A stretch of 64,000 nt of DNA from Flavobacteriaceae bacterium (GCA_029248185.1 JAQWJV010000009.1:1-64000), one strand, 5' to 3'; positions 44,554 to 54,368 are shown, counted from the stretch's first letter. Program-made: numbers and translations. Notes: generated by a model not told the origin, from the letters alone.

Positions 44554-46707
44554 TTAAACCGGTATAAAATCAAGAAAACGGCGGAGAATATTTACTTTTT
44601 TAACTTTAATAGTAATCGTATCACCCAACTGAAATACTTTTTTTGTTCGCTCACCAATAAAGGCATGCTGACGGTCGTCGTAGTGATAAAAGTCTCCTTT
44701 TATATCAATTATGCGAATCATCCCTTCGCATTTATTTTCAATTAATTCAACATATAAACCGCGATCTGTTACCCCAGAAATCACGCCCTCAAAATGTTGG
44801 CCAACCTTATCTTCCATAAAAACCATTTGCATATATTTTATAGAATCACGCTCTGCTCGGGTTGCAAGTTGTTCTCTCTGTGATGCGTGTTGACATGCTT
44901 CTTCAATGGTTTGTTTTGAGGGATACGGTTTTTTATCTAAATAGGTTTGTAAAAGACGATGTACCATTACATCGGGATACCTTCTTATGGGAGAAGTAAA
45001 ATGAGTATAATGCGAAAAAGCTAAACCATAGTGCCCAATATTTTCTGTTGAATACTCCGCTTTTGACATGCATCTAAGGGTTAAGGTATCGATTAAGTTT
45101 TGCTCTCTTTTTCCGTTACAGGCAAGCAGTAATCCATTGATTTCACTACTCACATTTTTTTTGTTGGGGTTGAAAGAATATCCAAAAGGAGAAATTGTTT
45201 GCTTTAAATTGAATAATTTTTGTTCATCGGGATTATCGTGAATTCGATAAACAAATGGCGGCAAGGGCTGAAGGGTGTTAATAAATGCCGCTACTTTTTT
45301 ATTGGCTAAAAGCATAAATTCTTCGATTAATTTATGCGCGTCTTTAGAGGTTTTAAAATAAACAGAGTCAGGGTTGTTTTCTTCATCTAAATGAAAATTA
45401 ACTTCAACACGATCAAAAGAAATTGCTCCATTTTTCATCCGCTTATTGCGCCATGTTTTAGCTTGATAATCTAAAATATTTATGGCTTCAAAAACAGGAT
45501 TTGATATTGAATATGTTTCTCCTGTAAGAGAAACCTCTGCATCAACTTGTTTCGTTTGATTCTCAATTACATGTTGTACTTCTTCATAAGCAAAACGATA
45601 GTCGGAATTGATAACCGTTCTTCCATACCATTCATCTTGAACCTGTCCTTCCTTGTTTAAGGTAAAAACAGCAGAAAAAGTGAATTTATCCTCTTTAGGT
45701 CTTAATGAACATAAACCATTAGATAAAACTTCAGGTAACATGGGCACTACCCGATCGACCAAATAAACAGATGTTGCACGATCATAAGCTTCTTGATCCA
45801 AAAGGGTATTTGGTTCTACATAGTATGAAACGTCTGCTATGTGAATTCCTACTTCGTACGTTCCATTGGATAATACTTTAAAAGACAGGGCATCATCAAA
45901 ATCTTTGGCCGTTATAGGATCTATTGTAAAAGTCAAAACATCTCTAAAATCTCTCCTTTTTTTTATTTCTTTTGTGTCTAAGTCTTTATTAATTTTATCG
46001 GCAGCATCTTCAATTTCTTTTGGAAACTCATACGGCAACCCGTGATCATGTAATATTGCATGAATTTCAGTTTCTTTTTCGCCTGGTAAACCTAGACTCT
46101 TGATAATTGTAGCTGAGGGTGAATCTCTTTTTTCTTCCCATTCTTTAAAAACAGCGACTACTTTTTCACCGTCCTTGTAATCTTTTAATTCATTTCGCTC
46201 TATAAAGAGATCTGTATACATTCTCCCGTTTCTACATAAAACAAATCCAAAATCTTTATGCCGTTCAAAAACACCTACATATTCCTTATTCGCACGTTCT
46301 AATATTGTTTCAACATGAGCTTGAGCTATTTTATTCTTTCGTTGTATACTTATTTCAACAGTATCTCCGTGTAATCCTTTATTTAAAAACTTTCTTGGAA
46401 CGACAAGTTCATCGTCATATCCTTCAATACGAACAACCCCTTTGCCGGAGGGAATTATGGTTAATTGGGTTGTAAAAAGTTCTAATGATGTAGCGTTAAA
46501 CTGATATTGTCCTTTTTTGGATGACGTTATTTTCTCCTGACGATATAGCGTGTTAAGAACTTTAATAATATTGTTTCTCCCTTTGGTATCTTTAATATCC
46601 AAAGCTGCAGCGATTTGCTTGTAATTAAGAAGAACCTTCGGACGCTTTTTAAAAAGCGATAAAATTTTAAACTCTAAATGGGATTTTTCTTTTTTCTTTT
46701 TGGACAT
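44554..46707 (-). CDS. rnr: Ribonuclease R
   Basis: A 717-residue 3'-5' exoribonuclease. Start at ATG 46707 (MSKKKKEKSHLEFKILSLF) with a -7 element 20 bp upstream. Order: N-terminal helix-turn-helix (~10-70), cold-shock domains (~75-240), and the RNB catalytic domain with FTIDPITAKDFDDALSF, where the Asp cluster binds Mg. Next is the HYTHFTSPIRRYPDVMVHRL block, and a C-terminal S1 domain (~630-717, FEGVISGVTDRGLYVELIEN). Degrades structured RNA and rRNA fragments. Confidence 0.96.
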   Translation of the reverse strand: MSKKKKEKSHLEFKILSLFKKRPKVLLNYKQIAAALDIKDTKGRNNIIKVLNTLYRQEKITSSKKGQYQFNATSLELFTTQLTIIPSGKGVVRIEGYDDELVVPRKFLNKGLHGDTVEISIQRKNKIAQAHVETILERANKEYVGVFERHKDFGFVLCRNGRMYTDLFIERNELKDYKDGEKVVAVFKEWEEKRDSPSATIIKSLGLPGEKETEIHAILHDHGLPYEFPKEIEDAADKINKDLDTKEIKKRRDFRDVLTFTIDPITAKDFDDALSFKVLSNGTYEVGIHIADVSYYVEPNTLLDQEAYDRATSVYLVDRVVPMLPEVLSNGLCSLRPKEDKFTFSAVFTLNKEGQVQDEWYGRTVINSDYRFAYEEVQHVIENQTKQVDAEVSLTGETYSISNPVFEAINILDYQAKTWRNKRMKNGAISFDRVEVNFHLDEENNPDSVYFKTSKDAHKLIEEFMLLANKKVAAFINTLQPLPPFVYRIHDNPDEQKLFNLKQTISPFGYSFNPNKKNVSSEINGLLLACNGKREQNLIDTLTLRCMSKAEYSTENIGHYGLAFSHYTHFTSPIRRYPDVMVHRLLQTYLDKKPYPSKQTIEEACQHASQREQLATRAERDSIKYMQMVFMEDKVGQHFEGVISGVTDRGLYVELIENKCEGMIRIIDIKGDFYHYDDRQHAFIGERTKKVFQLGDTITIKVKKVNILRRFLDFIPV

Positions 46708-46726
46708 TATTTTATATAAGTTAAGA

Positions 46727-46734
46727 CAAAGGTA
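46727..46734 (-). promoter_or_regulatory. -7 promoter element of rnr
   Basis: The minus strand reads TACCTTTG, perfect TAnnTTTG, 19 bp before the rnr ATG. It sits at the left edge of the AT-rich intergenic region. Confidence 0.45.
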
Positions 46735-46737
46735 CAA

Positions 46738-47213
46738 TATTCGTTTTCTTCACTTTATGAACACTACTAACATTATATACATATTTTTTTCTTTTTTAAA
46801 TTAAATTCATGATGATGTATATAGTATGTTGATAGTGATTATAAAATATTATGGATTTAATATTCTATATAAAAAAGTGAAAAGAATAAACATTTTATTC
46901 TGTTCTATCAACAGACTAATCATATATAAATGAATGATTTACATTCATATAAACATGTTGTTTATAACAATAAATAGTGATAAAATTTAGGTTAAATAGG
47001 AATTTACTTAGTTTATAAATGACATCTTTTATGTGAATTGGATTGCAATAAGAAAAGAAATTTAACTTTGTTTTTATGATAATTAATTCTAGTGTCAAAC
47101 GCGTTTCAATGCACAAGGGATTACTTATATTAATTGTCAACAAATAATGAATAAACTAATAAACACGATTTAAACAGAAGGAAGGTCTTTTTTAATTTAG
47201 TAAAAAAATAGTT
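46738..47213. other. oriC: AT-rich non-coding region, candidate replication origin
   Basis: About 475 bp with no credible gene, between divergent rnr and rpiB. I counted 34 G+C in 46801-46980 (19%), far below the surrounding genes. DnaA-box-like nonamers: TTATGCACA at 47212-47220 (perfect to TTATNCACA, spanning the rpiB start), TTATGAACA at 46755-46763 (8 of 9), and CTATCAACA twice in opposite orientation (46827-46835 and 46905-46913), less close. TTGTCAACA is at 47134-47142 (7 of 9). An inverted motif TTGTTTATAACAA is near 46960. Two parS sites, mnmG and rnpA lie within 10 kb. Gene polarity on the right does not clearly support it. The region may also simply be a long regulatory gap. Confidence 0.4.
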
Positions 47214-47645
47214 ATGCACATAAGTATAGGAAATGATCATGCAGGACCAGAGTATAAAGAAGCTATAAGTATCCTTTTAAAAGAATTAGGACATGAAATT
47301 ACGAATTATGGTACTGATTCGTTAGCAAGTGTTGATTACCCAGATTTTATCCATCCAGTAGCGAAGGATGTGTCAGAAGGAAAAGTCGATTTTGGAATTA
47401 TTATTTGCGGAAGTGGGAATGGAGCCAATATGACAGCAAATAAATATCAAAAAATACGTTCCGCACTATGTTGGAATAAAGAAATTGTTGCTTTAGCTAG
47501 AGCACATAATGATGCTAATATTTTAAGCCTTCCCGCACGGTTTATTTCTATTCCACAAGCGATTGAAATGGTGAAGGTTTTTATACACACAGAATTTGAA
47601 GGGGGAAGACATCAAAATAGAATCGATAAAATTCCTTGTAAATAA
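47214..47645 (+). CDS. rpiB: Ribose-5-phosphate isomerase B
   Basis: A 143-residue RpiB/LacAB-type isomerase interconverting ribose-5-P and ribulose-5-P. It starts MHISIGNDHAGPEYKEAISI. The catalytic block reads FGIIICGSGNGANMTANKY, where the usual Cys is present in ICGSG, followed by KIRSALCWNKEIVALARAHN with the His of AHNDAN. Length is normal. Its stop overlaps the next ATG by 1 bp, so it is coupled to the GNAT gene. Confidence 0.93.
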   Translation: MHISIGNDHAGPEYKEAISILLKELGHEITNYGTDSLASVDYPDFIHPVAKDVSEGKVDFGIIICGSGNGANMTANKYQKIRSALCWNKEIVALARAHNDANILSLPARFISIPQAIEMVKVFIHTEFEGGRHQNRIDKIPCK

Positions 47646-48094
47646 TGCTTGTTTTTGAATGTAAAAAGTTCGATTTACTTTCATTAAAAGAAGTTCACGA
47701 TATGTATGCTTTACGTGCAGCTGTTTTTGTTGTTGAACAGGATTGTGTATATCAGGATGTTGATGGAAATGATTTTTCGGCTTATCATATTTTAGGAAAA
47801 AAAGAAAATAAAATTGTGGCTTATGCTAGATTATTAGCCCCAGGGGTATCTTATGCAAATTATGCTTCTATTGGAAGGGTTGTTACTTCCAAAGAAATTC
47901 GAGGAAAGGAACAAGGACACCAGTTAATGGAATATTGCATCAAACAGATCAAGCGTTACTTCCCAACAGAAAAAATTAAAATTTCTGCACAAGCACATCT
48001 TGAAAAATTTTATAATAAACATGCCTTCATGGTAACTGGAGAGGCGTATCTTGAAGACGGTATCCCTCACATAGGAATGATCTTAAAAAGTTAG
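47645..48094 (+). CDS. GNAT N-acetyltransferase, ElaA-like
   Basis: A 149-residue acetyltransferase. Its features match the ElaA subfamily: LHDMYALRAAVFVVEQDCVY-type N-terminal text, YASIGRVVTSKEIRGKEQGH (acetyl-CoA loop R/Q-x-x-G-x-G/H) and FYNKHAFMVTGEAYLEDGIP, where the E-x-G-I-PH tail is characteristic. Substrate unknown. Convergent with rnpA, 5 bp gap. Confidence 0.85.
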   Translation: MLVFECKKFDLLSLKEVHDMYALRAAVFVVEQDCVYQDVDGNDFSAYHILGKKENKIVAYARLLAPGVSYANYASIGRVVTSKEIRGKEQGHQLMEYCIKQIKRYFPTEKIKISAQAHLEKFYNKHAFMVTGEAYLEDGIPHIGMILKS

Positions 48095-48099
48095 AGAAG

Positions 48100-48456
48100 T
48101 TACACCTTTGCTAATAAAACCTTAATTTCTTGGATTAATATTGAAGTATCAATTTTTTTTCTACGGGTGTAAATTAACATGCAATTTCCCGAAAAGTAAT
48201 GCTGAGGCTCGGTTTGTTTAAGACCCTCACGTAGTTGTCTTTTAATGCGGTTTCGATCGACGGCTCTTTTAAAGTTCCTTTTTGAAACAGAGACCCCTGC
48301 GTAAAAAGAAGAATACGTTCCTGAGGTTTCGTATTTCAACATCAGATGTTTGGAACGAATAATTTTACCCTTATCAAATAAAAGATCAATTGCTGTCTTA
48401 CTTTTAAGTCGCTTGAGCGGAAAATTATTCTTCGGGTGCGACATAGTAGTTGTCAT
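48100..48456 (-). CDS. rnpA: Ribonuclease P protein component
   Basis: A protein of up to 118 residues that assists the RNase P RNA in 5' tRNA maturation. It shows NNFPLKRLKSKTAIDLLFDK, FYAGVSVSKRNFKRAVDRNR and IKRQLREGLK, i.e. the RNR motif region with the basic helix. The start is either ATG 48456 or 48444 (MSHPKNNFP), both inside the 3' end of the M1 peptidase gene. rpmH is not adjacent. In many bacteria rnpA lies near the origin. Confidence 0.93.
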   Translation of the reverse strand: MTTTMSHPKNNFPLKRLKSKTAIDLLFDKGKIIRSKHLMLKYETSGTYSSFYAGVSVSKRNFKRAVDRNRIKRQLREGLKQTEPQHYFSGNCMLIYTRRKKIDTSILIQEIKVLLAKV

Positions 48457-50248
48457 TCTTGTCTACATCGGCCATTAGATTACTCGGATCAATTACAATG
48501 ACTTGAATGTCCTCTTTAGGTTTATCAACAATAAAAGAATATTCAACATTTGCCCAATTCCAATCCTTTTGAACGGTCCAATCTATTGCATAAGGGTTTT
48601 CTTTTTCACCACGAAGCAATGAAATTGGGATATAATGAAGTTCCGTTTCACCATTTTTATACTGAATTAAAATTTCCAGAGGCATTGGCATTAATTCTTT
48701 TCGTTTGAGAAGAATTTGCGTGCCTTTTTCATCGGTACTTACTGCAGAAATAGCATAATCTATTTTGTTTGTGGTTTGAGTCCAGTCTGTTAAGAACCAT
48801 TGAAGTTGGAGTCCAGAAACACGTTCAGCAATCCGACGCAAATCATTAGGAAGAGGATGTTTGAATTTCCATTCGTCGTAATAGGTTTGTAAAATTTTAT
48901 AAAGATTATCTTTCCCAACAATATATCCCAATTGCCCCAGGAAAACAGCTCCTTTATTGTAGGCTGTACTTTCATAAGCATAATTGTGTTTATACCGATT
49001 TGCATTGGTACTTTGAGGCATTTCCATGCCCGAGCTGGCGAGATTAAAATATCCTCTGTAAGACCCCTCTAAAGGGAAATCTTTATTTTCTTCTAAAATT
49101 TCATTCTCAGCAAGAGTAGAAATAAAGGAAGTAAAGCCCTCATCCATCCATTCGTGTTTTGTTTCGTTTGTGGCTAATATGTGCTGAAACCAAGAATGGG
49201 CAAGCTCATGGGCAGTAACACCAAAAAGCGATCCGTATTGACGCCCTCCTGTGATAAGCGTAAGCATAGCATACTCCATACCGCCATCCCCTCCTTGTAC
49301 AACGGAATATTGTTTGTAGGGATAAACACCAATTTTTTCATTGAAAAATTCCATTAGTTTTGCGGTATGAGGCTGGAGTTTTTTACAATTATCAATGATA
49401 TCAGGTTTGTTTTTATAGAAAAAATGGAGGGTTACATCATTGGGTCCAGGATAGGTGTCATGAATATAGTCTGGATCAGCCGCCCAAGTAAAATCATGTA
49501 CCTGAGGAGCAATAAAATGCCAAGTAACATTTCCTTTTTTTGATTTTGGCTTTTTACGATCAGAATATCCCATGCCGATATCCTCAGCATTTTGTAGGTA
49601 GCCACTAGCGGCGACGACAAATTTTTTGTTTAATGTAATTTTAACATCAAAATCACCCCAAACACCATGAAACTCTCTACCGGTGTAGGGGTCAGCATTC
49701 CATCCTTCTCGATCGTATTCCGCCATTTTAGGATACCATTGCGCCATAGAGAAGGCAACACCCTCGCTAGAATTTTTTCCTGCTCTACGAATAACGTCAG
49801 GGACATGTCCTTCAAAAGACAATTCGAATGTTGTACTTCCTCCTGGAGGAATCGGTTGATTTAGTGGAACTTCCAAAATGGTCTCCGAATCCACAGGGGA
49901 CAATAAAACACCATCTTGAGTCAGACCTTTTACTTTTAAATAACCTTGTTGATCTAGGGTTAAAGAATCTACATCTATTTTGAAACGCCTGTTTTTGTCA
50001 GCAGCGTTTTTTAAACGAACTGCCATTTCGCTCCCTGGCTTAAATGCATTAAAGTACAGATGGTAAAAAACCTTGTTTAAGGTTTCAGGGGAGTTATTGG
50101 TATAAACTAATTTTTGAGTACCCTCATAGAGTGCAGTATCAGTGTCTAATGAGACTTCCATGGTATAATCTACGGCCTGTTGCCAGTATTGCGCGGATCC
50201 AATTTGAAAGATCAGTAGGCTAATTAAAAAAGAAAAGTTGCGTTTCAT
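48425..50248 (-). CDS. Secreted M1 family metallopeptidase
   Basis: A 607-residue aminopeptidase-like enzyme with a signal peptide (FSFLISLLIFQIGSAQ). An N-terminal beta domain is followed by the thermolysin-like domain with the exopeptidase motif GGMEYAML. The zinc site HELAHSWF plus downstream Glu in KHEWMDEGFTSF is complete. It likely trims peptides in the periplasm or outside. The 3' end overlaps rnpA by 32 bp. Confidence 0.9.
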   Translation of the reverse strand: MKRNFSFLISLLIFQIGSAQYWQQAVDYTMEVSLDTDTALYEGTQKLVYTNNSPETLNKVFYHLYFNAFKPGSEMAVRLKNAADKNRRFKIDVDSLTLDQQGYLKVKGLTQDGVLLSPVDSETILEVPLNQPIPPGGSTTFELSFEGHVPDVIRRAGKNSSEGVAFSMAQWYPKMAEYDREGWNADPYTGREFHGVWGDFDVKITLNKKFVVAASGYLQNAEDIGMGYSDRKKPKSKKGNVTWHFIAPQVHDFTWAADPDYIHDTYPGPNDVTLHFFYKNKPDIIDNCKKLQPHTAKLMEFFNEKIGVYPYKQYSVVQGGDGGMEYAMLTLITGGRQYGSLFGVTAHELAHSWFQHILATNETKHEWMDEGFTSFISTLAENEILEENKDFPLEGSYRGYFNLASSGMEMPQSTNANRYKHNYAYESTAYNKGAVFLGQLGYIVGKDNLYKILQTYYDEWKFKHPLPNDLRRIAERVSGLQLQWFLTDWTQTTNKIDYAISAVSTDEKGTQILLKRKELMPMPLEILIQYKNGETELHYIPISLLRGEKENPYAIDWTVQKDWNWANVEYSFIVDKPKEDIQVIVIDPSNLMADVDKNDNYYVAPEE

Positions 50249-50282
50249 AACTATGTTTTTGTAGCGTTAAAGATAAGCTTAC

Positions 50283-51140
50283 TTAGGTATTAAAATAGGA
50301 ATCAAAGTTAAAATGCGTATGCATGCGCACTCCTTTTTCGGTTTCTTTTAGGGAAATTAATTGATGGTTGGGGTCGTGTTCTAAAAAAAGAAAAGCATCT
50401 TCAGCAAGGGCAAGGTCCAAAAAGGATTTTTTTTCTTTTAAAGTCAATAAGGGCCGTGTATCATATCCCATAATGTAAGGAATAGGGAGATGTCCTACGG
50501 TAGGAATAAGGTCTGCAGCATAAAAGACTTTTTTCCCCTTATAATTCAGTAAGGGAAGCATTTGTTTTTCGGTATGCCCGTCAATTAAGAGTATAGAGAA
50601 AGGAAAGGGGGTTTGTTCAAGCAAGGGACCTTTTCCTCGAATAAAATTCAATTGTCCGCTTTCAAGAAGTGGTAGAATGTTTTCTGTTAAAAAAGAGGCT
50701 TTTTCTCTAGGGTTCGGATTTATTGCCCAATTCCAGTGGGATTCATGAACCCAAAATTTTGCATTTTTAAAGGCAGGTTCTAGGTGACCGCTTTTAGATT
50801 TTTGAACGGCACCACCACAATGATCAAAGTGCAAATGAGTAAAAAAAACATCCGTAATATCATTTTGACAAAACCCAGCTTCTCTCAGGGAGTTTTCTAA
50901 AGAATAATGACCCCACAGACCATAATGGCTAAAGAACTTATCTTCCTGCTTATTACCCATCCCTGTGTCGATTAAGATTAACCGGTTTCCATCCTCGATA
51001 AGTAAAGAGCGGGTGGCCATCTCAATTCTATTTTTTTCATCAGCAGGATTGGTTCTTTCCCAAAGTGTTTTTGGAACGACACCAAACATGGCGCCCCCAT
51101 CGAGTTTAAAATTCCCTGCTTCAATGACGTACAGTTGCAT
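50283..51140 (-). CDS. MBL-fold metallo-hydrolase
   Basis: A 285-residue metallo-beta-lactamase-fold hydrolase. The HxHxDH motif is complete: FFTHLHFDHCGG. A further His lies in WVHESHW and the Asp in LIDGHTEKQM. The N-terminus GGAMFGVVPKTLWE resembles N-acyl homoserine lactonase-like and related hydrolases, but no quorum-quenching role can be claimed. The start abuts the SMP-30 gene, so the pair is likely an operon. Confidence 0.85.
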   Translation of the reverse strand: MQLYVIEAGNFKLDGGAMFGVVPKTLWERTNPADEKNRIEMATRSLLIEDGNRLILIDTGMGNKQEDKFFSHYGLWGHYSLENSLREAGFCQNDITDVFFTHLHFDHCGGAVQKSKSGHLEPAFKNAKFWVHESHWNWAINPNPREKASFLTENILPLLESGQLNFIRGKGPLLEQTPFPFSILLIDGHTEKQMLPLLNYKGKKVFYAADLIPTVGHLPIPYIMGYDTRPLLTLKEKKSFLDLALAEDAFLFLEHDPNHQLISLKETEKGVRMHTHFNFDSYFNT

Positions 51141-52133
51141 TTATTTTAATTTTATGCGCATTAACATATTGGAAGCAGTCAGATAGAGATACTTTTCGTC
51201 TGCATCAAAGCCACAATTTGCTGTGGCCTTTCCGGGACGGAGGGTTCCCAAATGTTTGCCTTCAGAATCGATAACTAAAACACCACCAGGTCCTGTAGCG
51301 AAAAGAACTCCAGAGGAATGAACTTTTAGTCCGTCAAAAAGACCTGGACCTTTTCTGATGAGGTTTTTAGCGTCAAAAAAGACCCGTCTGTTCGTTAGTT
51401 TACCGTTTACTAAATCAAAAGCAGCGATGATTGAATTAGTGACATCAGAATTACCAACATATACTGTTTTTTCATCGGCAGAAAAGGCGATTCCATTTGG
51501 ACGAGAAAGGGTCTTATCTAAAAGAGTTAGTCCTGATGTTTGAGACCATTTATAAATTCCATTAAAAGAAAGTTCTTTAAGTGAATCTCGGTCTTGTTTT
51601 TTGAGTCCATAAGGAGGATCAGTAAAAAATAAATCGCCCTTGGCAGTAAAAACTAAATCATTGGGACTGTTCAACCATTTGCCCTTATAATGGTCTACTA
51701 AAGTTTCAAACTCAGCTTGTTTAAAATCCCATTCTTTTAAGCGTGCAATACGGCGATCCCCGTGTTGACATAGAATTAGGTCTCCCTGAGCATTTAGTGC
51801 CAAACCATTCGCTCCTTGATTTGCACTATGAGGTGCATGATTGGTCATTCCGCTGGGCTTTAAAAAAACACTCAGCCCATCTTTTTCGGTCCATAAATAA
51901 GCCGTGTTTTGGGGGACATCCGTAAAAATGACGCCATTTAAATGAGGAACCCAAACAGGTCCTTCTGCCCAACTAAAGCCGGACGCTAATATTTCTAAGG
52001 AAGCATTTTTAGGAATAAGAAGTTCCAATGCAGGGTCTAAGCGCTCTATTTCACCGACATTGTTTTGACCGTAGAGCGTCAAAAAAGAGAATAGAAAAAG
52101 GGATACTATACTTTTAGCCATAATTATATACAA
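51141..52133 (-). CDS. Secreted SMP-30/gluconolactonase family protein
   Basis: A 330-residue six-bladed beta-propeller with a signal peptide (SLFLFSFLTLYG). Blocks typical of the SGL family are FSWAEGPVWVPHLNGVIFTD, NQGANGLALNAQGDLILCQH, KWLNSPNDLVFTAKGDLFFT, DPPYGL and SRPNGIAFSADEKTVYVGNS. The Glu/Asn/Asp set binding the divalent metal is visible. Likely a lactonase acting on sugar lactones in the periplasm. Upstream gene of the MBL-fold protein; together they may open and process lactone substrates (inference). Confidence 0.86.
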   Translation of the reverse strand: MYIIMAKSIVSLFLFSFLTLYGQNNVGEIERLDPALELLIPKNASLEILASGFSWAEGPVWVPHLNGVIFTDVPQNTAYLWTEKDGLSVFLKPSGMTNHAPHSANQGANGLALNAQGDLILCQHGDRRIARLKEWDFKQAEFETLVDHYKGKWLNSPNDLVFTAKGDLFFTDPPYGLKKQDRDSLKELSFNGIYKWSQTSGLTLLDKTLSRPNGIAFSADEKTVYVGNSDVTNSIIAAFDLVNGKLTNRRVFFDAKNLIRKGPGLFDGLKVHSSGVLFATGPGGVLVIDSEGKHLGTLRPGKATANCGFDADEKYLYLTASNMLMRIKLK

Positions 52134-52163
52134 ATTACAAAATCTTAAACATTTAGGAGACGA

Positions 52164-54368
52164 TTAAACATTTGGGGTATTTTCCAGTAAATTAAGTAAG
52201 TCTTTTGCAAAGGTTAGCATAATTTTAATTTCATTAAGACTTGAGAGGCGATCTTTACCTTTAATTAACAAATGTGTTCCGTTGGATTCGATATGAAAAA
52301 TAGGGTGACTTTCAAAAAAGTAAATTAAATCAGAATGAAAAAGAGCTCTAATTGCGGTTCTGTCATTACCACTTAAATGGAACCGTTTTGAAAAGTCGGG
52401 GTGTTTTTTGAAGTTGATATCGTCAAACCCTGCCCATTGATAAAGTGTGGATTTAAAATCTTCTTTGTCCAAGACAAAAACGGGGAGTGTAGTAGGACTT
52501 TTAAAAAGCAAGAAAGTAGCTTTTAAATCTTCTTTAGTAATGAACGCTCCTTCAGAAAATGAGAGATCAAAGAGGGTAAAAGTTTTATTATAAAGTGAAT
52601 TGACGCTATAGTTGACAACCTTGGATTCGAAAAAAAGAAAACTTTCAATTCCTTTGGGTTCGCTATTAATTTTGGGGGAATAATTCCATTTTAATTGTTG
52701 CGCTAATTGTTCAATATTTTTTTGCCGATTGGATAAAGCGTTTTGAACCCCTATTAACACATTAATGGGTAGGCTTTTTCGTACAGCGAAAGGATGTTGT
52801 GTTTCGGAAGCGTGGATATCAAGGCCAATTGTCTCAAAAACACCATTTTTACGGACAAACGAGCGCTGATAATCGTGAAGCCCCTCCATTACTGTATGGT
52901 CCACAAAATCACATAAAGAGAAGTCTACAATGGCGTGTTCACTTTCAGGGATTTGATCCAACTTCATTTTTAGGCGGTAAAAATTTAAAAAACTACAGAA
53001 ATTTTTAACGCTCACATAATAGTTTCCGCTTTGTTCCTCACGATACATCAGCACATTGGGTTTGAAAATATTAAGAGAAAAAAGGAAAAAACTTTTTCGG
53101 AGGAATAGATGAACAATAAAGGTAAACACGATTCCAACAGCAATACCGACAATGAGACTTGTAAACAAGGTTGTGATGAGCGTAATTAAAAAGATGGTTG
53201 CTTGTTCAGGACCAATTTTATAGATACGAATTAAGTTTTCAGGTGAAGCCAACTTGTATCCTGTAAAAACAAGAATTGCAGCGAGGGCAGTAAGGGGTAT
53301 ACGTTGAATTTGATCTCCTAGTAGCACGACAAAAAGCACTAAAAAAGCAGCATGAAAAAAGTTTGCAGATCGATTAGTACCTCCGTTATTGGCATTCACG
53401 GAACTTCTTGCAATAACCGTAACGACATTCAAACCGCCTAAAAACCCACTGACAATACTTGCCAAGCCAAGGGCCCGAAGGTCTTTGTTGACATTGGAAC
53501 GTCTTTTTTTAGGATCTAATTTATCTACTGCCTTGATGCTGAGTAAGGATTCAATAACTGCGATTAAAGTGATGGAAAACACGACTCCAATGAAGTTTAA
53601 ATCGAAAAGTTTTTCAAAGTTAGGACTAGGAAGGTTAGAGAAGAGTTGGTCTGGAATTTTAATTAATAACTCAGGATCAATTGGCACGGCTTTATTCAAG
53701 ACCAAAGTATAGTAATACCCGATTCCTATAGAGCCGACTACAACCCACATGGGTGCTGGAATCAAATGAAAATAAGGGTTTCGTATTCTGCTGTACAGAA
53801 AAAGAAAAATTAAGCTACCCATTCCTAAAGCCCCCGCAAAAGGATGCAGTCCTAAAAAGAGCAAAAACGAATCGGGAATGCGCATAAGCTGTTCAACCGT
53901 TCCCCCAGGTATGGACGTAAGTCCCAGCATAACATGAAATTGTTTGGCTAAAATTCCGATTCCTATCGCGGCAAGCATTCCTTGTAAAGCTGAGGCTGGA
54001 AAAAATTCACTCATGGCCCCCAAACGCAAAACCCCAAAAAGAAACAACAAGCCCCCAGATAGAATTATAGCAGCTAGGGTAAATAAATAACCTTGATAAA
54101 GATCTCCATCCCCTAAAGTTGTTATGGCCGCTAATAGAACGATGACTAAACCATTTCCAGGTCCTGCAATGGTAACATGAGAGCCTCCAAAGAGAGCGAC
54201 TACAAGTCCTCCAGCAACTGCGGCAATAATACCAGAGAGCGGGGGAGCATCGGAGGCAATGGCAAGCCCTAAGCCCAAAGGTAAAGCAATGAGTGAAACA
54301 ACAAATCCTGCAAAAATATTCTGAGGTAATTCCTTTGCAAACGCTAAGACAGGACTTTTTTTAGCCAT
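52164..54368 (-). CDS. SulP-type anion permease with STAS domain and extended C-terminus
   Basis: A 734-residue inner-membrane transporter. The SulP core (~10-430) has FAGFVVSLIALPLGLGLAIA, VAGGLVVALFGGSHVTIAGP and VIARSSVNANNGGTNRSANF. A STAS-like segment around 450-540 includes HAIVDFSLCDFVDHTVMEGL. About 190 further residues follow, ending in RFHLSGNDRTAIRALFHSDL and FHIESNGTHLLIKGKDRLSS, unusual for SulP. Substrate could be sulfate or bicarbonate. It overlaps the universal stress protein gene by 8 bp, a pairing often seen with bicarbonate-type SulP proteins. Confidence 0.85.
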   Translation of the reverse strand: MAKKSPVLAFAKELPQNIFAGFVVSLIALPLGLGLAIASDAPPLSGIIAAVAGGLVVALFGGSHVTIAGPGNGLVIVLLAAITTLGDGDLYQGYLFTLAAIILSGGLLFLFGVLRLGAMSEFFPASALQGMLAAIGIGILAKQFHVMLGLTSIPGGTVEQLMRIPDSFLLFLGLHPFAGALGMGSLIFLFLYSRIRNPYFHLIPAPMWVVVGSIGIGYYYTLVLNKAVPIDPELLIKIPDQLFSNLPSPNFEKLFDLNFIGVVFSITLIAVIESLLSIKAVDKLDPKKRRSNVNKDLRALGLASIVSGFLGGLNVVTVIARSSVNANNGGTNRSANFFHAAFLVLFVVLLGDQIQRIPLTALAAILVFTGYKLASPENLIRIYKIGPEQATIFLITLITTLFTSLIVGIAVGIVFTFIVHLFLRKSFFLFSLNIFKPNVLMYREEQSGNYYVSVKNFCSFLNFYRLKMKLDQIPESEHAIVDFSLCDFVDHTVMEGLHDYQRSFVRKNGVFETIGLDIHASETQHPFAVRKSLPINVLIGVQNALSNRQKNIEQLAQQLKWNYSPKINSEPKGIESFLFFESKVVNYSVNSLYNKTFTLFDLSFSEGAFITKEDLKATFLLFKSPTTLPVFVLDKEDFKSTLYQWAGFDDINFKKHPDFSKRFHLSGNDRTAIRALFHSDLIYFFESHPIFHIESNGTHLLIKGKDRLSSLNEIKIMLTFAKDLLNLLENTPNV

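Noticed and set aside
46916-47143. 75-codon leftward frame in the AT-rich gap
   Set aside because: Composition is low-complexity I/L/N/Y-rich as expected from AT-rich non-coding DNA, with no ribosome-binding or family features.
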